Part shown: one piece after another, positions 26,166 through 48,700 of the stretch
Layout of the letters: each line of letters starts with the position of its first letter
Position numbering within the stretch: position 1 is the stretch's first letter
NCBI GenBank assembly: GCA_013399695.1
Contig: VXAU01004795.1
Coordinates: 61,572 to 125,571 of the forward strand
Direction: 5' to 3'
From: Formicarius rufipectus
Lineage: Eukaryota > Chordata > Aves > Passeriformes > Formicariidae
DNA: 64,000 nucleotides
Notes under the pieces: model-generated
Told to the model about the DNA's origin: nothing
Database searches by the model: none
The model's input: the letters and a program-made list of their open reading frames with translations, nothing else
Made by a program: the position numbers and the translations under genes

Positions 26166-29100
26166 AGTACAGTCCTTCCATCTTGTCTGTCCACTGGGGA
26201 GATCTATGTTCCTGTTAACATTGCATAAAATAAATAATTGCTTTTCTTTGTTAACAAGTTCCCTAAAGCATTTTCTCTTTCTTTATAGAATCGATTTTTT
26301 TGCACCTGAGAGAAAACCACCAGCAAATGAATGGCAAACAAAAATTTTTCAATGGAAGTGTAATTTAAGAATAGGTTCGATTAAAAATAAAATTCTACCC
26401 TAAGATAAAGCAAATTAACTGTCATTTGTTTCTGAACTCTTCGAAACAGATAAATTTTCTTTGCAGCAATAATAGATCCCCAAGTAAGCTGAAATAAAAC
26501 AGCTGTTTTATGGAAGAATGCTGGTTCAGCCACACATACAGAAGATCATGAAACTTACTCTTCTGTTAGGTACTTCATTTCAAACCCTTTGACAGAAACT
26601 CCACCCACATATCCAAATACAACCACACCAGCTGAGCGTATCCTTGGGTTATAGCACAGTTACCAACTATTGAATGCTCTTAAATGCTTTAAGTGTTACA
26701 GACACAAAATGTGCTCTGTCAGAAACTCAGCAAAAATTCTAAGCTATAAAAAAGAAATAAAAAAATTTGTTAAAATTATATCCTTTAAGAAGTCTGTCTT
26801 TAACACTCCCTTTATTGCACTTGACCCAGTAAAATGTGACAAAAGGGCTACTGTTCTTTCAAACAAAAGGCCACTTTCCCATCTATAGCCAACCTGGCAT
26901 GTCCTGTAATATTGCAATAAAGCTGTTGCATTCATTTTTATACTTTTAGATCATCTCATATTCCAAGACCATGCTGTTGGGTATTATAGACCAGGATCAA
27001 TGAACTCCACCATGTTTCACTATTCAAGAGCTTGCTCTTCTAGCTCAGGATACAATAGTGTTTGTACCAAGATTCCCATCCTCAGAGGAAAGGGACAAGA
27101 AAAAATCTGATCAGTGTCTCCGATCCACAAGAATAATCAGGAATTGTCAAAATGGGAGAACAAAGCAAGCAGCAGCTGCATGCCACTGCAAACCTCCTGT
27201 CCTACCAAATTCTCAAAATTACCACTGTTCCTTGCTATCTTATTTGCAAGAAGGCTGCCAAGCTCAGGAAGTAGACCAATGATGCCAACAATACCTGACA
27301 GTGTGCCTTTCTGGTGTGTTTTTCCACAGGACAGAGTTCTGGCTTTGGTGTTGCAGATAAGCAGACAAAATCTGCTCAGTCCTTTGCTCTCATAGCCCTC
27401 TGTACTTAATGTACTTTAAGGGGAGCATTTGATGCCAGCTTTCTGATTGATGGGAGAAAAGGCTGAAATTCACCCAGTGCTGCAGATGCCTGCACTTAAA
27501 GACTGAAACAGCTGTAGCCTCTCTAGACTTTGCAAGGATATTGTGTAGCATCTCTGCATCTTCAAGGCAGCCCGGGCACATTGCCTTGCTCTCCTGCTCC
27601 TCTCTACATAGCTAAGACAGAGCACCACTAGCAGCAAAGAGCTTAGGCTCTTGTACAATACCATTCACCCTCTAGTGGATGACACAGGACCTGTTTACCT
27701 GCACGTAGATTTGGGTAACCTCTGGCCACGTGGGTAAATTCTGTCCAAGCCTGGATGACACTGTGCTCTTCTAATAGTTATGTTCTTCTTCCAGTTATGC
27801 TCTCCTAACAAGTCAATAAAGCCAGATGATTAAGACTACATAAAAGTCAGCATATAAACCCATGGTATAGTATCAGTGCAACACATTCTAAAACAGAGGA
27901 GTCTCCGATTTACACTTGCTTACTGTGAAACAGAAAATTAGGAAGTACATGAAACAGAAGGTAAATTTAATAGGGTTTATTAAATTAACATATACATTAC
28001 ATTCCTGTGCATCATGCATGATTGTATAGTTAGATGCATCACATTCTGCCTTGAGTGAAGATGTTAATTCCTCTAAAAACATGGCTGAGAGAAATTGCAG
28101 CTTGTGGCTTCACAAATAGGTGACAATGCAGCTTAAAAAAATGTACAAATCTGCTAGACCACCTAAACCAGACAGGAAATTTTGGCTTCAGGTTTCCATA
28201 TTTTCCCTAAGGAAAAGCCAGACAAGGATGACATCGGCATAATTTTGACACAAGTAAAGGATTCAGACCCATCACATTCTCCCAACACCAACATGCCCAG
28301 TGGATGAGAGCATCTTTTAAGTTCTTTTAAGTACCCTTCTTGATAGCCACCATTTATACTACTTCACATTACCAAGAGGCCTCAGGGCGTATAAACTACA
28401 CAGCTTACAAAAGAAACTGGATCAGAATTTTCCAGCTGCTACAAGATAAAACTCCACAGGGCAGTCCAAGATAAAGGCTCCCAAAACATACACCATGTAG
28501 AGGCCAAATCCTCTTCATTGTCATCCTCCTGGTTGCACTGTGCTGGCACTCAGCATTAAGGTGAATCAGTCACTGTATCTCTCCAAGTAGATGCTCAGAA
28601 GTGGCAGCTCCTTAAGCAAATGACAAGTCCACTTTTTCAGCCTTCTGTGCATCACTTTGGAGAATGAGATTTACCACAGTACTTGATACAGTGCAAAATG
28701 CTTGAGGCTTTCAGATATTGTACCCAGAATAAGCATAACTGGAAAGGTCACAGGTGGAAAATTAATTTTTTGGACACCTACTTACCTATTTTGGGGAACT
28801 AGTGAGAAAGTTGGTATTTGCAAGACTAAAAATGTTAAATGTCCAAGTTCCAGTGAATTCCAGCAGGATGGGAAAACTTTTATGCACTTTGAAAACCCAA
28901 GCCTAGAGTACTTTGAAAACTGGAAATCCACGGTATCTTATAATAATGCTTTTCTTCATAAAGATCAAAGTTTATTCACCATCCTTGTAAAATAATTGCT
29001 ACTGCCAAGTAAAAATATTTCATATATACCTGTCATACATCAGTTTTAACCTTCCTCTACAAGCAATATACTACAAAGTCATATTCTGCTGAAGGGACTA

Positions 29101-30555
29101 AAATGAGATTTGTTGGGTTAAGACCTATGGAACAAGTCTCACAGCTTTTATTCCCTATGTAGAAATTAAGTCACCAAGTTTTGTTTCTGAAGCTCACAAC
29201 ATTCCACAAGAGAAGTTCCTTGAGAAAAAGAAAATTAAGCACCAGATATACACAACTATAGAACACACAACAGCTGCAGACCTTCTCTGGGCATCTAAAT
29301 ATTCAAGTACCTCCAGTGAGGCTCTAGAAAAGTGTGGTTCACTGTACTGGCAAACAGTCAGATCACAGGATGTGTAATCAAAATACTTCTGTTACCCGGA
29401 TGGAATGCTGCTCTGTTTGGCAGCATTTGCAGCAAGCTGCACAGTCAGAGAGGGTCCCAGAACTGCCACTGACTATGTCAACTGACTTGTGCTCAACTTG
29501 GACAACACTCTGATCCTAAGACTAAATCACGGAGGCCCTGTTTTCCCCCAGACCTTCTAAGCAAGAGCATGCTAAAAGCCTGTTGTTTGCCTTTTCTAGC
29601 CTGGCATAAGAGTCTTCCTTGCTTACTATGCTGGACCAGCTCCAAGCCTTGGCAGTGTGGCCAATAACTCCTCTGCTGAGTTCTTTCTCTTCTGACCACA
29701 GACGGAGAAGAGAGTAGTTGAATGGCTCATTATCTAGCGATTAAGTCCACAGCACTTGTCAGGATCAACATCCACTAAAGTGTTGGAGAGCCTACAGACA
29801 TGCCAAGGAAAGCATCTCACCAGGAATAGGTGTGTTCTGCTGCTGGATTGTAGAAAGCAATTGAGACCTACCTGACAGACAGAAACATGGGCTCCTGAAA
29901 ACATTAAGTCAGAGAGAATATGAGGTTTGTGTGGTTGAGATCAAATGAGTTAGCTATGGTCTGGCAATGCGACACAGGCAATTCCTACTTCCTGTCAGAA
30001 GAGAGATCTTTACTTAAGATTACTGGGTCAGTCAGAAGTTTTGCCCTGCTCTGAAGGAGATGGGCATTTCCACTGTAATACATAAGCTTTTCTTTTTTTT
30101 TTCTTCAGGATACAGCTGAAGATGCACATTATAAAGACTTGAGAACAGCATTCACAAGAATAAGCAGTTTGGGAGGGGTTTTTGATAATGGTAATACTGA
30201 GATTGTAGCAATTGTCCATCCCGCACAAAAAACAAAGGACTTTTATTCAGAAAAACAATCTGGATATTTAAAAATTAATTTAGCCAACTGCTCTGATATG
30301 ACAACAGACTGGTATGAACATAAAACAGGTTTTGGTCTTGAGTCCAGCAGTCATTCTCATGGCAAATGCTGTCGTAGAGGCTGTTTATATGAAGCGATGA
30401 GTGGGCATACATACACTTGGTCAAAGAACGTGGACACCAGCTGGCATTTTCCACTGATTCCTTTTTCAGGACAGCAAAGAAAATTTCTCTATTCACTGAA
30501 GTAACAGTCCAATGTGATATTAGGAACCAGATCTTCTCTAAGCCGTCTTCCATTT
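26166..30555. other. non-coding between LTR region and TMPRSS11E-like 3' end
   Basis: No gene recognised. A plus-strand frame at about 30109-30504 follows a strong pyrimidine tract and CAG; it is listed as a finding rather than a gene. Confidence 0.5.
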
Positions 30556-30561
30556 TTTATT
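30556..30561 (-). other. candidate poly(A) signal of the TMPRSS11E-like gene
   Basis: AATAAA on the minus strand about 500 nt after the stop codon. It is the first canonical hexamer I see. A second AATAAA lies at 30242-30247. Which one is used cannot be decided from sequence. Confidence 0.35.
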
Positions 30562-31062
30562 ATAGCACACTCCCTGGAATGATGCAGGAAAAAGCTCAAG
30601 AATTCAGAAACACAGCAACCTTGGAGTCAGGGGTTGGATTGTAGCTTGTCTATGGATAAATAGGGCCTTGTGAGCACATAGCAAATGGGTGGGCCACGTT
30701 TCAGTTATAAGTTCTCTTGGTTGCAGGTAGACGATTGTTTGGGCTCAAATGCTTTGCCTGGGTACAAAAGCTGGGCCCAAGATATTTGACCATGGAAAAA
30801 AAATGTCAGTATATTGCATATAGATGAACATAGTTGTCCTTCTGACAGACTACTTCCTGAACAAACAACTGTCACATGGATCAAGTCCATTCCTGTCTGG
30901 CTGTAGGTCAAACCAATTTCAAGTCCTAGACTATTCCAAGCTTGCTGACACTGGATACATGACCACAAGCTAAGCCAGCAGCTCTTCAGATGGTGACCAC
31001 AGAGCAGAATGTGTCAGAGGAATAGCTGTACACAGCCCACAAAACTTAACCTGCTTCAGGTT

Positions 31063-39020
<7,958 letters not shown>

Positions 39021-39149
39021 CTGTATGGAAGAAAACAACATGCAGCAATTCAACTCTAGGACAAAGACAATAGTACATCCTGAGTCTACTTATATCTGAC
39101 ACAGCTTAGCTCAGCTGAAAACCTCCCAGAATGAAGCAGGTTGAGAAGG

Positions 39150-39380
39150 ACCCCCATACCATCTGTTTAAACTGGGTCCCACTACAGTAGGTTGCTCCAG
39201 GTCTTGCCCAGTTAAGTTTTTAGTATCTCCAGTGACAAAGACACCCCAATCTCTCAGGATCCTTTGTCCAGTCTCTGCCCACCCTCAAGGCAATAGCTTT
39301 TTCTTTATATTTAGTCAGAATTTTCTGTGTTCTAACTTGCCTCTGTTGCCTCACATTCACCCTGAGAAAGAGTTGCGCAG
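39150..39380 (-). mobile_element. CR1 LINE fragment upstream of the anchor exon
   Basis: Reverse-complement CR1: GAGAAGGACCCCCATACCAT, GGTTGCTCCAGGTCTTGCCC, TAGTATCTCCAGTGACAAAG, CACCCTCAAGGCAATAGC and TTTATATTTAGTCAGAATTT. It is about 130 bp upstream of exon 38897-39020, in transcription terms within the preceding intron. Confidence 0.75.
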
Positions 39381-42101
39381 GTATTGCTTGTAGAGACAAT
39401 TTCCCATCAAGAAATATTACACAGATTTCAAGTCCAGTTGACTGCCCACACCAATGTTTAAACTGAACATAAACATAATAATTCAAAATTTATGAAATAT
39501 CTTCTGCACCAGGGTACCAGAGATGCCATATAACATACAGCTTTGGTTGTTTTTCAGTTGGTATGAGTAGTAACATTTATTGACAGGCTTGGGGTTTATT
39601 TCACCAAAGCCACAAATACATTTTAAGAGATCACATCTCCTGCCAGACAGTCTGGCAGAGAAAAGAGCTACTCATGTAAATGTGACATGGCAACAAGACT
39701 CAGACTTAGTGACTTGCTGAAAGCCAACGGCATACTTGTAAAGGGGTTGTGAACTTGACTCACACATGGACAAAGGCACATAAGCCTTTCTCCCCCACTT
39801 ATGTCCTCCAGTGCAGCATTAGGCAAGAGGACATTAGGAAAACTGCATTTTTGTGCATGTCCTCGGTAACTTCATAGTAGGACGATGCAAAACCTTAAGC
39901 GCAGTTATTTAAGATCCCCAGTAATTCCACAGCACACTATGTAGTAATTGCCATGCCATACACTGAGTCTCCTCATCGCGGTCTGCATTAGTACAAGGTA
40001 TCAGCAAAGCATGTGAGATAATCTCTCAGACATACCTGGAGTGACAAATGGCAGTCAGCCCTGGGGAGGAGCACTGAACTGGCTAGTCACCATGCTGTTT
40101 TACACCCACTGATCCATCCAATGTTTGTACTGCTGTGAACCAGACATGCTAAATGCTGTTTTCCCCTTTTCAGGCCTATGGTACAGCCATTTCTGAGCAA
40201 CATCTAAGATGAGGGCAGAAAGAGGCAGAAAGGCAGGCAGAGAAAATCAGTCTTTGCAGGTTTTCTGACTACAAGGTGGCCAAGAAAAAAATCACAGTAA
40301 AAACAGAGGATACCAGCAGAAGCCCTGTCTTAAGAAACTATCTGAGGGGGCAGATGATAAGTGAAGGCAAGGGTATGGTGCGCAAATCCAAAACAACAAA
40401 AGACAGTGAAATGGTGGGAGAGCAGAATGGTGTTATACACTCTGCTCTGATGGCAAGAAAGCCAGGTAAAGCCACAAGAAAGAGATAGCAAGCAAAGCAG
40501 TCGAAACAAACCAAAAACCCACAACCAGATAGCACTACAGAGGAATCAGCTTGGAGGTCTTCAGACAGCAAGGGTGTGCTCAGCAAGTGACAGGGAAGTT
40601 GAAAGCAATTTAAAATTTCATCTCCTCACATAAAAACTTGGTTTTGGCTAGTGGGAGTGCTGTCAGGTATCCCATTCCAGTCCATTACTTGAGATGGGAA
40701 ACTGGCAAATTTTACCTGCTGAAACAGGTGGTATACTGGAAAGAAAGAGTTAAACAGGTTTCAGCCAGAATCACAACTGCAGGTAGTCACAAGCAGCAGC
40801 TTAGTGTTGCCAAAATATGCAGGATAGGTGACCAGGATCAAGTCTTCTGCTTCAGAGATACATACTATAGAGAAGCCCAGTACCTCTCCTTCTGTTGCTC
40901 CTACTTTACAGAGGCAAAGTTCTATTCTGGCAAGGCACAGCTCAAGTTTTCTCCCCACTAGAGTGGCTCAGTTCCCTGATGGCAAGGCTTTGCAAAATAG
41001 ACCGTAAAGCAGTTGATTGGAGTCTCAAATCCCAGGCTGGGCAAGGTTACTTTCTTTGCAAACTGCAAGCTGCAATAAGCACATAAATAACACACTAGAA
41101 CTCAACTGGTTCCACTGAGGTCTTGACTTCTCAGCATCTATACCTTTACTGTATAAACTATCCATTAATCCTGAGGCTTTAACAGAGGGAGAGATTCATA
41201 TAAAAACCCAAGACCAGTGGGACTGTTCTACCTCAGTTTCTTTAATACACTGCAGCCTCCCACAGAGCACTCCCATACTCATAGCTCACAGTCTTTCACA
41301 GTCCCAGCTTACAGAATTGCTGCACACCTCACAGACAGTCAATTATTACCCTCAAGGGCAAGCCTGCTGGCTAATCAGAACAGCCCACTACAGTAACATG
41401 CCTCTTCCCCTCCTCAGCTAGCCACCTAGCTGCTTTAGCATCTAATTTTGCTCTTCTCACTGGAGAGCTTTAGCTTCCAGCCTGAGCCCCTACCATCCAT
41501 CTCAGTCAGCATCGCTGTGCTGCATCTGTTCTCACCCAGTGTGCTCCCACCTGAATGACAAACGGAGCACCACCCCTACACTGCTCTTTGGCACAGAGAA
41601 CGCACAGCACAGCCCTGGCAGCGTGTGGCTGATTCTGCAGATATTGAGGCAACAGTACTTTAGTATCATAACTGCTGTGTTTCTTGAACTGTATTACAGA
41701 CAGATTTCCTCAAGACATGGATCTATGCCTAAGCTACAAAAGCTTAAGATTCAGAAAACTGAGCATCTCACTGCCAGTGGGATTTCTGTTCTCATAGCCA
41801 GCACTGTCCTTCCAGCAACCTGTCTCTATTTCCTTTTTGTGCAAATATCAGCTACAGCAACAAACACTGGCAGCACAGACCCACTTCCCCTCCAGCATTT
41901 CAGAACTGTTTGTTCTCTACAGATCACATAGACTTGCAAGTGGAAACAGATACCTCAGGAACTGCTGTAGTGTCAGGAGAAACATAAAAAAACCATGGGA
42001 TGTGAGGATTAAAAGCCTATTCCACTTTTGATACTGATTTCACTTGAAATTTTTTAAGAGAACAGTTTAAAGGAAGCACTTCCATATATTTCTGCATTCA
42101 T
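39381..42101. other. non-coding upstream of the anchor exon
   Basis: Nothing recognisable. It is either intron or promoter-side sequence of the TMPRSS11E-like gene, depending on where its first exon lies. Confidence 0.5.
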
Positions 42102-42765
42102 ATCACAGAATCACAGAATGGCTTAAGTTGGAAGGGACCTTAAAGATAATCCAGCTCCAACCCCCCTGCCGTGGACAGGGACACCTTCCACTAGACCACG
42201 TTGCTCAAAGCCCCATCCAACCTGTCCTTGAACACTTCCAGGGATGGGGCATCCACAGCTTCTTTGGGCAACCTGTTTCAGTGCCTCAACACCTTCAAAG
42301 TGAAGAATTTCTTCCTAGTGTCTAATCTAAATCATCCCCCTCTAAGTTCAAAGCCATTCCCTCTTGTCCTATCCATACATACTCATGAAAAAGTCCCTTC
42401 AACTCTCCTGTGGCCCTCTTTAGGCACTGGAAGGTCTCCCTGGAGCCTTCTCATCTCCAGGCTGAATACTCCTAAGTCTCTCAGCCTGTCTTCATAGGAG
42501 AGGTGTTCCAGCCATCTGATCATCTTCATTGCCCTTCTCTGAACTCAATCCAACAGGTCTCTGTCCTTCTTATGCTGAGGACACCAGAACCAGCTGCAGT
42601 ACTCCATTACACTGCAAGAGCAGAGTAGAGGGGTGGAATTACCTCCCTGAACCTGCTGGCCACACTTGTTTTGATGCAGCCCTGGACACAGTTGGCTTTC
42701 CAGACTGCAAGTGCACCTTGGGTGCTCATGTTGAGCTTCTCATCGACCAACACTCACAAGGTGTC
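42102..42765 (-). mobile_element. CR1 LINE, 3' part of ORF2 plus 3' end
   Basis: The best preserved repeat here. The plus strand starts with two CACAGAAT-type octamers, then GTTGGAAGGGACCTTAAAG, CCACTAGACCACGTTGCTC, GGGATGGGGCATCCACAGC and GCTCTGAACTC-like text. On the minus strand about 42624-42750 translates with VDEKLNMS, CIKTSVASRFRE and PLYSAL, the C-terminal end of the CR1 reverse-transcriptase ORF. The copy is 5'-truncated, as is usual for CR1. Confidence 0.95.
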
Positions 42766-45700
42766 AACCAACATCCCCATATAGGTAAATAATTTGTATA
42801 TAGGACATATATTTGTATATAGAATGTACAAGTTAAAGTGGAAATATCTTTTCAAACCCAAAAAAGTTTCCTCCCTTTAGCTGGATCTTTTTGACTTCCA
42901 TCTTGCTAAGTAACAGAACAGGAAAAAATCTGTTTTGCAACAGAAGCACCAAGTCTCATCAACTTCCAGTGTACGATTGCCAGTATCCTTCAACTGTATT
43001 GTCTGAGTGCAGAACCCAGCTCAGCAGCTCCCATATTTTGGAGCTTTTTTTGTCTATTTTATCTCACAGCTAGGTTGGCCTAGTTCTGCTGAGGCAGAGG
43101 CTAGGATGGTTAGTGAAAGCCAGTTCTTGTTCAGGTTATGTTCACTCAATGCATTCATTATTCATACGCATTACACCTCCAACTAGCTCTTCACCCCCCT
43201 TGCCTTTTTGTTATCATACCACAGAGGACAAGATTGTCATGTTCTACCAGAAGAACCACCTGACAAGGATTCCTGTGCCTGGAACATCCAGCTCCACAGT
43301 TAAATAGTGTAGTGGCAAGTGGGTCACCCTGTTTAGGAATCAGACATGGTCTTCCCTGCACTCCAGTAACCAAGCAAATTCTGCTCTCCCCACCAACACT
43401 CAGTGGCCAGAGAAACACTGACCCTCTGCAGTGCTGACAAATGAAGAACTAGAAATGATTTCATCACCTTCAACCATGGGTGTATCATTTCTTTCTTCTC
43501 GTGGCAGAGGCACTGCTTAAAAGACAGGCATTTTCCTCAGAAGATACCAAATACCACAGCTGTCTCTGTAGATGTTTCTGTCTGGCAGTTCTCAGTCTGC
43601 AGTGAATTAGTGAGAAGTTTCAGAACCAAGATCTTTTAGTTCAATACAAAACTGCTTATCTAGGCACTATTCTTGGTGAACAATCCCTGTTCTCACTAAA
43701 AACATGTGTCCTTCCCAAAGGGTTCACGATAATCCATGGAGACAGCAGCATCTCTCTGTTCCACATCGCAGTTAATCTGGGTCCTTAAAGGCAAACTATT
43801 AAGTCTTCTAGTTTATACACCTTGGCTCTGAGCCACAGACTGTGGTTTGATCACCAAAAAGTTATTCCATACTGAAAAAAAAAAATTCAAAGGAATTATT
43901 TTGAAAATATCTATGTTTTTATAGAATTAAGTAGTTAAAATACAAGAAAGTTATGTTTAAGTAGAGATATATTAAATTAAGCCTCAATACAGGATATTTT
44001 AAGTGAACTACAGTAAGAAATAAAGTTACATTAATAATTATTGGCACATTAGGAAGAAAAGTTGTACTGAAATTTTACAGAGCTAAAATAGTCTGGTCTT
44101 CCTTGTGAAACCAATGAGAAAGCATATAGGATTTCAGGTAGGATTCCTGATCAGACACAAGTGAATTCTTTAGCTTCGACTTTGGAACATATATGCAAAA
44201 GCAGAAGACAAGCACAATAGACAGGTGACAAGCTAGTTTTACTCTCTCGTTCTGTACCAAACAGCTAAAAGGTTACTATACTCCTTCACAATGCAAGTGA
44301 TGAAAGTTCAGCTCCCACCTCCGGCTGACAGGATTTGATCCAGTATATTGGGATTGAGTTACTGTGAGTTATCAAAAGCGTCAGCAAGAACAATACCAGC
44401 AAACAGATCTGAAAATGTCTGCTCAGACAAGAAAAGGAAGCATAGCCTCATCCTAGTCGCTAAACTGATGGATAAGCAGAGAACCTACCCTGTTCTGTTT
44501 TAGAGATTTGCCCTTGACAATTTTTGACTTTCTAAGAACCCCCCAAACTAGATTGGCTTTTAGACTAATGTTTTCTTTACTGAAAGTGTTTTGCCACATT
44601 CTGCATAGAAGAAAACATGAAATCCTTCTATGTCTTCCTCTAATGCTGTCTTCCTATAATGAACTTATTATTATATTTTCTATTATTATACCCCTGGTAA
44701 CTGATAATCCAATACTCTCAGAACAGCCAGTGGCAGAGTTTGTGTGGCATGTCTGCTGAGAAGGGTCTTTCTACATTTATACCCATGACCAGTTTCTCCA
44801 GTCAATGTTGGAGATTCAGGCACATGTCTACAATCACTTTTCCTAGAAATAGGACCTTTCACAAGACAATTGAACAAATTAATCTGCTGGCCTGGTGGGT
44901 GCGATTTGAAGATCCAGACTAGGTCCCTGAAGCTACCTGCCTTTGCAGGGTGGTTGGGAACGGCAGCAACTGAAATACATCTGGCTTAGTCCAGGAGGCC
45001 TGTAGCAAAAGCACAGGGCCACAAAGCAAGACATGCTGATTTCACTCCCACCTTTACCAAAAGCAACCACATCTACCTAACACCTCCTGTGTTCTTGTGG
45101 CTTACTCAGGACATACACTTCTAAAAGAATGGGACAACAACTTCTGTTGCTTTGAGAATTGAAACAAAAGAAGCTAGTACCTGCCTAAGTATTGCAAGAC
45201 CCTTGCTTGGATGAAGTCACTTACCTACCATTCTCAATTACTCAATGTTTGATACCTCCTAAAGCAATTCTGATACAATGAAAGACTTCCAAACATTGAA
45301 GAGATCTGCTGAGAGAAACTAAATGTGTGTTCTTCTATGCGTCACACTGAATCAGCTTGATCTCCCCACACCCTTGAACATCCCACAAAAACAGTAGGTG
45401 CTGCATGCCACCCCTCTGCACTCAGATAAAGCATCGGTAATGTATTTGCCACTTACTAATTGAACTCCTCCCCTTAACCATCCAATTTTACCTAGGACTC
45501 GCTGCTTCCCAAGAGCACACTTAATCTGGGTAAAGACAACAGCTCCAAATACTATTCTTGTCATTTGCATAAAGATTCAGGGGCAGCATTTCAGTCTTTG
45601 GGTTGTCTTAATGCAGGTCTTACCAGAAACTATATCCTTGATGCCAAAACATTGCTCATACAGGTTTTCCTGATTATTCGATCACCTTTGCAATCAACAC

Positions 45701-48700
45701 AAAAGGTTTGTTCACTACCCTCTAATCCATTTCGCATACAACTGTTTGGAAGTTAGGAGCTATTTAATTGTTGGGATAGAGCTAGGCTCCCATACCATTC
45801 CACAGTCTGTGGAACATAACTGTAATGCCAACAACTGAAATATCCTTGATCAATAATGTGTCTTTTTATAGTTGATCGCCACAGCCAACATCTTGAGAAA
45901 AACTCCAATGTTCTGAAATAAATTTTAGTAGGAGGGCTACTCACTGCATAAGAACTTTACAATCTGCACCAACATGTGAGAGGCCGTATCAGTGGAAAGG
46001 AAATAATAAATACATGGTCACTGATTGCAATCGGTTTAGGAAAAGGTTCTGTAAGTTCTACATCATCTTTCCCACTCAGATTTCCCCTTCCAGCTGTGTT
46101 GATCACAGACAAGTATCTTGTTGTGTTAGTTTGCCTGTCACAGATTATAGCAGCAGATCTCTGCTTTTCAGTCTTCAAAAATAGCTCTGCCTGCCTCCCT
46201 TTGTCCTTCTTCGATGGGTTGAAATCTACTCCAAAAATGAGATGTGGCACAAGCAGTCATAGTCTTTGTAGGTTTTCAGTGTGATTTTCATTCCAAAGCA
46301 GGGCAGGTAAAATGGTCAGGTGCCAGATTTGGGGTGTTTCCAAGCTGATTCTGCACAGATTAACACTTCACTCGCTGCATACAAAGTCAAGATCACAAGA
46401 AGCTACTTTTACCAACTGTACTCCTCTTGTTCTCCAGTTCAGCAGTTGTGACTGCAGTACATTCTAACCACATTAGCACAACTGAGAGATCAAAGTCAGG
46501 GCACAGTGAGGTGACTCTCACCTGTTCTCCACATAGACCACCTTGATTTGCCATACTATGCTGCAGAGGAGCTGGGGAATTCTCAGAAAACAAATGCATT
46601 TTAGTTGAGGAGAAAGGCTGAAATGTCAGAAGGACTACCAACGCATGAAAGGCAGATCAAATGAGAAGGAAACTCAGAATATTCTCCCCACACCCTTGGT
46701 CAAAGCTCAAACTGCCCTATAAATCTACACATGATGTAGCCATGTTGCCCAAACTACCAAGGAGCAAACCAGAAACCTATGGCACTCACCTCTGGGTACC
46801 ACTGAGAGGTCAGCAAGCTCTTCTGTTTGGGAGATGCACCGTCCTGAACGCCACAACACACTGTGCAGCATCTCAGCATAGACTTGAGGCTTTATCTCCC
46901 GAATTAAGAAAGAAAGGAGTCATAGGCAAGTCAGAACAAACAAGTCCAGCAAGTCTCAGTGACAGAGGCTTACCCAGTAGCATGATTCCTCTCCTAAAAC
47001 AACAACAATACACTTCTTTCATCACACCCTTCATCCAGGAATACCGAAGCCTTTTCAGAGCATTAGCTACACCCTGCAACACCCCAACTCAGAGGAGCCA
47101 TGAAAATTTTGCAAGGATGCAGAGTTTATTTCCTTCTTTGGTATAATTAAGAACAAATCAGAAATTATGGGCAGGACCAATGCAGAAAATGTGCATGTTC
47201 CAAAAGGACAGTATTAAGTCCTAGACCAGGTGCAGAGTGGACATAAATTGAATCAATGGCATGTACCTCTCAATTCCCTTGAACTTCCTTAAAATTGGTC
47301 ATTTGGCCTCACAGCAAAAGCTAAATCAAATTGTTCATTATTTTTTTAACTCTTTAGATGTCCATTTTAATTGTGGTCACCTAGCCACACACACTTTTCT
47401 GTCCTGGAAAAATTCTTCTATTTCATAAATATTTGTGATAAAAATAATTGCAGGTTGCCTAAACAAGAACTTCTACTTGTGCTAGTGACAGCAAGTTAGC
47501 TAGAAATCAATTAACATAAGCACAAACTCTAATCTCAACCAGCATTTCTCAATCTTTTCTTGGGAACCCTTTTTTCAATTTTAAGTTTTCTCATCACCAC
47601 CAAACTTGGTAGAAGACATATGTGACCACACAGCCCTACACACAAATTTGTTTCAGGAGGCAAATAAAGGAGATAGAACATCACAACAAGGTACATGTGT
47701 GGCACACATTTTCTTTGCTTTGCTGCAATTAACTTTCTAACCTCTAGGGACTCTTTTCTTCCACCTTAATGACCTTTGTTTGACCCCTCTACAGCTCAGG
47801 GATCACCAGCTTAGTAACATGCTGTTGCATATACACCTTATATGGCTGGAGCTCTTCCTTCCACCTTATATCAAGTCCATAGCTGAGTAACAGGAGGACT
47901 GACTTTCATAGAAGACCAGCTTCTTTTGAATGAAACATAGGCTAAAGATAAACCTCAGTTTCTCATAATTTAGATTCAGCCAATGTCTCAGCATAATTTG
48001 TTACAAAACATAATGAATAGAGTTGTTAGTGACACATATAATGTAATTGCTTCTCAATTCTTTAACTGGAAGCTGCATTGCCATCACATATAGGAACATC
48101 TGAGTCAGTCCAGATGTGCAAGAGAAACGCAGTCAGAAGCCTAGCTAGAGGGTGACAATTTCCAGGGTAAAGGATCAAGCGTCTCATGATGACCTGACCC
48201 ATACGTAGGTGGTGCAAAAGACATTCATTCCAGGCATTCCATGATCCCCAGACATAGAGCCCTTTTTTGTGACTTGATTGTTCCATAGGTGTAAGAATGC
48301 ACAAAACAGAGACTTCATGGCAATCCCTGAACACTCAAAAAACCTATTGCTGCTTAGGGAAAGAGGTTAAACTGAGAAGGCTGTTTTAGGGCACAGAAGA
48401 GCTCTTCCAGCGCTAGGTTCATGGCAGGAAGGCACTAAACTGATAAAGGATGTAATATTTCTGGTCAATGGTCCCCCTCTCTGCACAAGGTGACTAAGTA
48501 TCTTCTCATACTGACAACACTTCCCTGCAGCAGAAACCCCAGCTGAGAAAAAGGGACAGGCAATAACCGTCAGTGGTACAGTTGCCAGATACCAAACTGG
48601 TTTTACTCCTGATTCCAGAGACAGTGCATGGATGTGCCCTCTGCTGCTACACTGCCAAACTTCAAAAAAAAGCCTGGACAAGTCAGGAAATGCTGAGAAG

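Noticed and set aside
27888..28082. Minus-strand ORF with ATG and an internal donor-like GTAAGC, as a signal-anchor first exon
   Set aside because: It has a hydrophobic stretch, but the donor phase is 0 while the partial paralogue needs phase 2, and the remaining sequence is unlike the family.
46661..47146. Plus-strand ORF of 161 codons
   Set aside because: Unrecognisable peptide, no homology by eye, and no promoter or splice context. Likely chance in a GC-richer patch.
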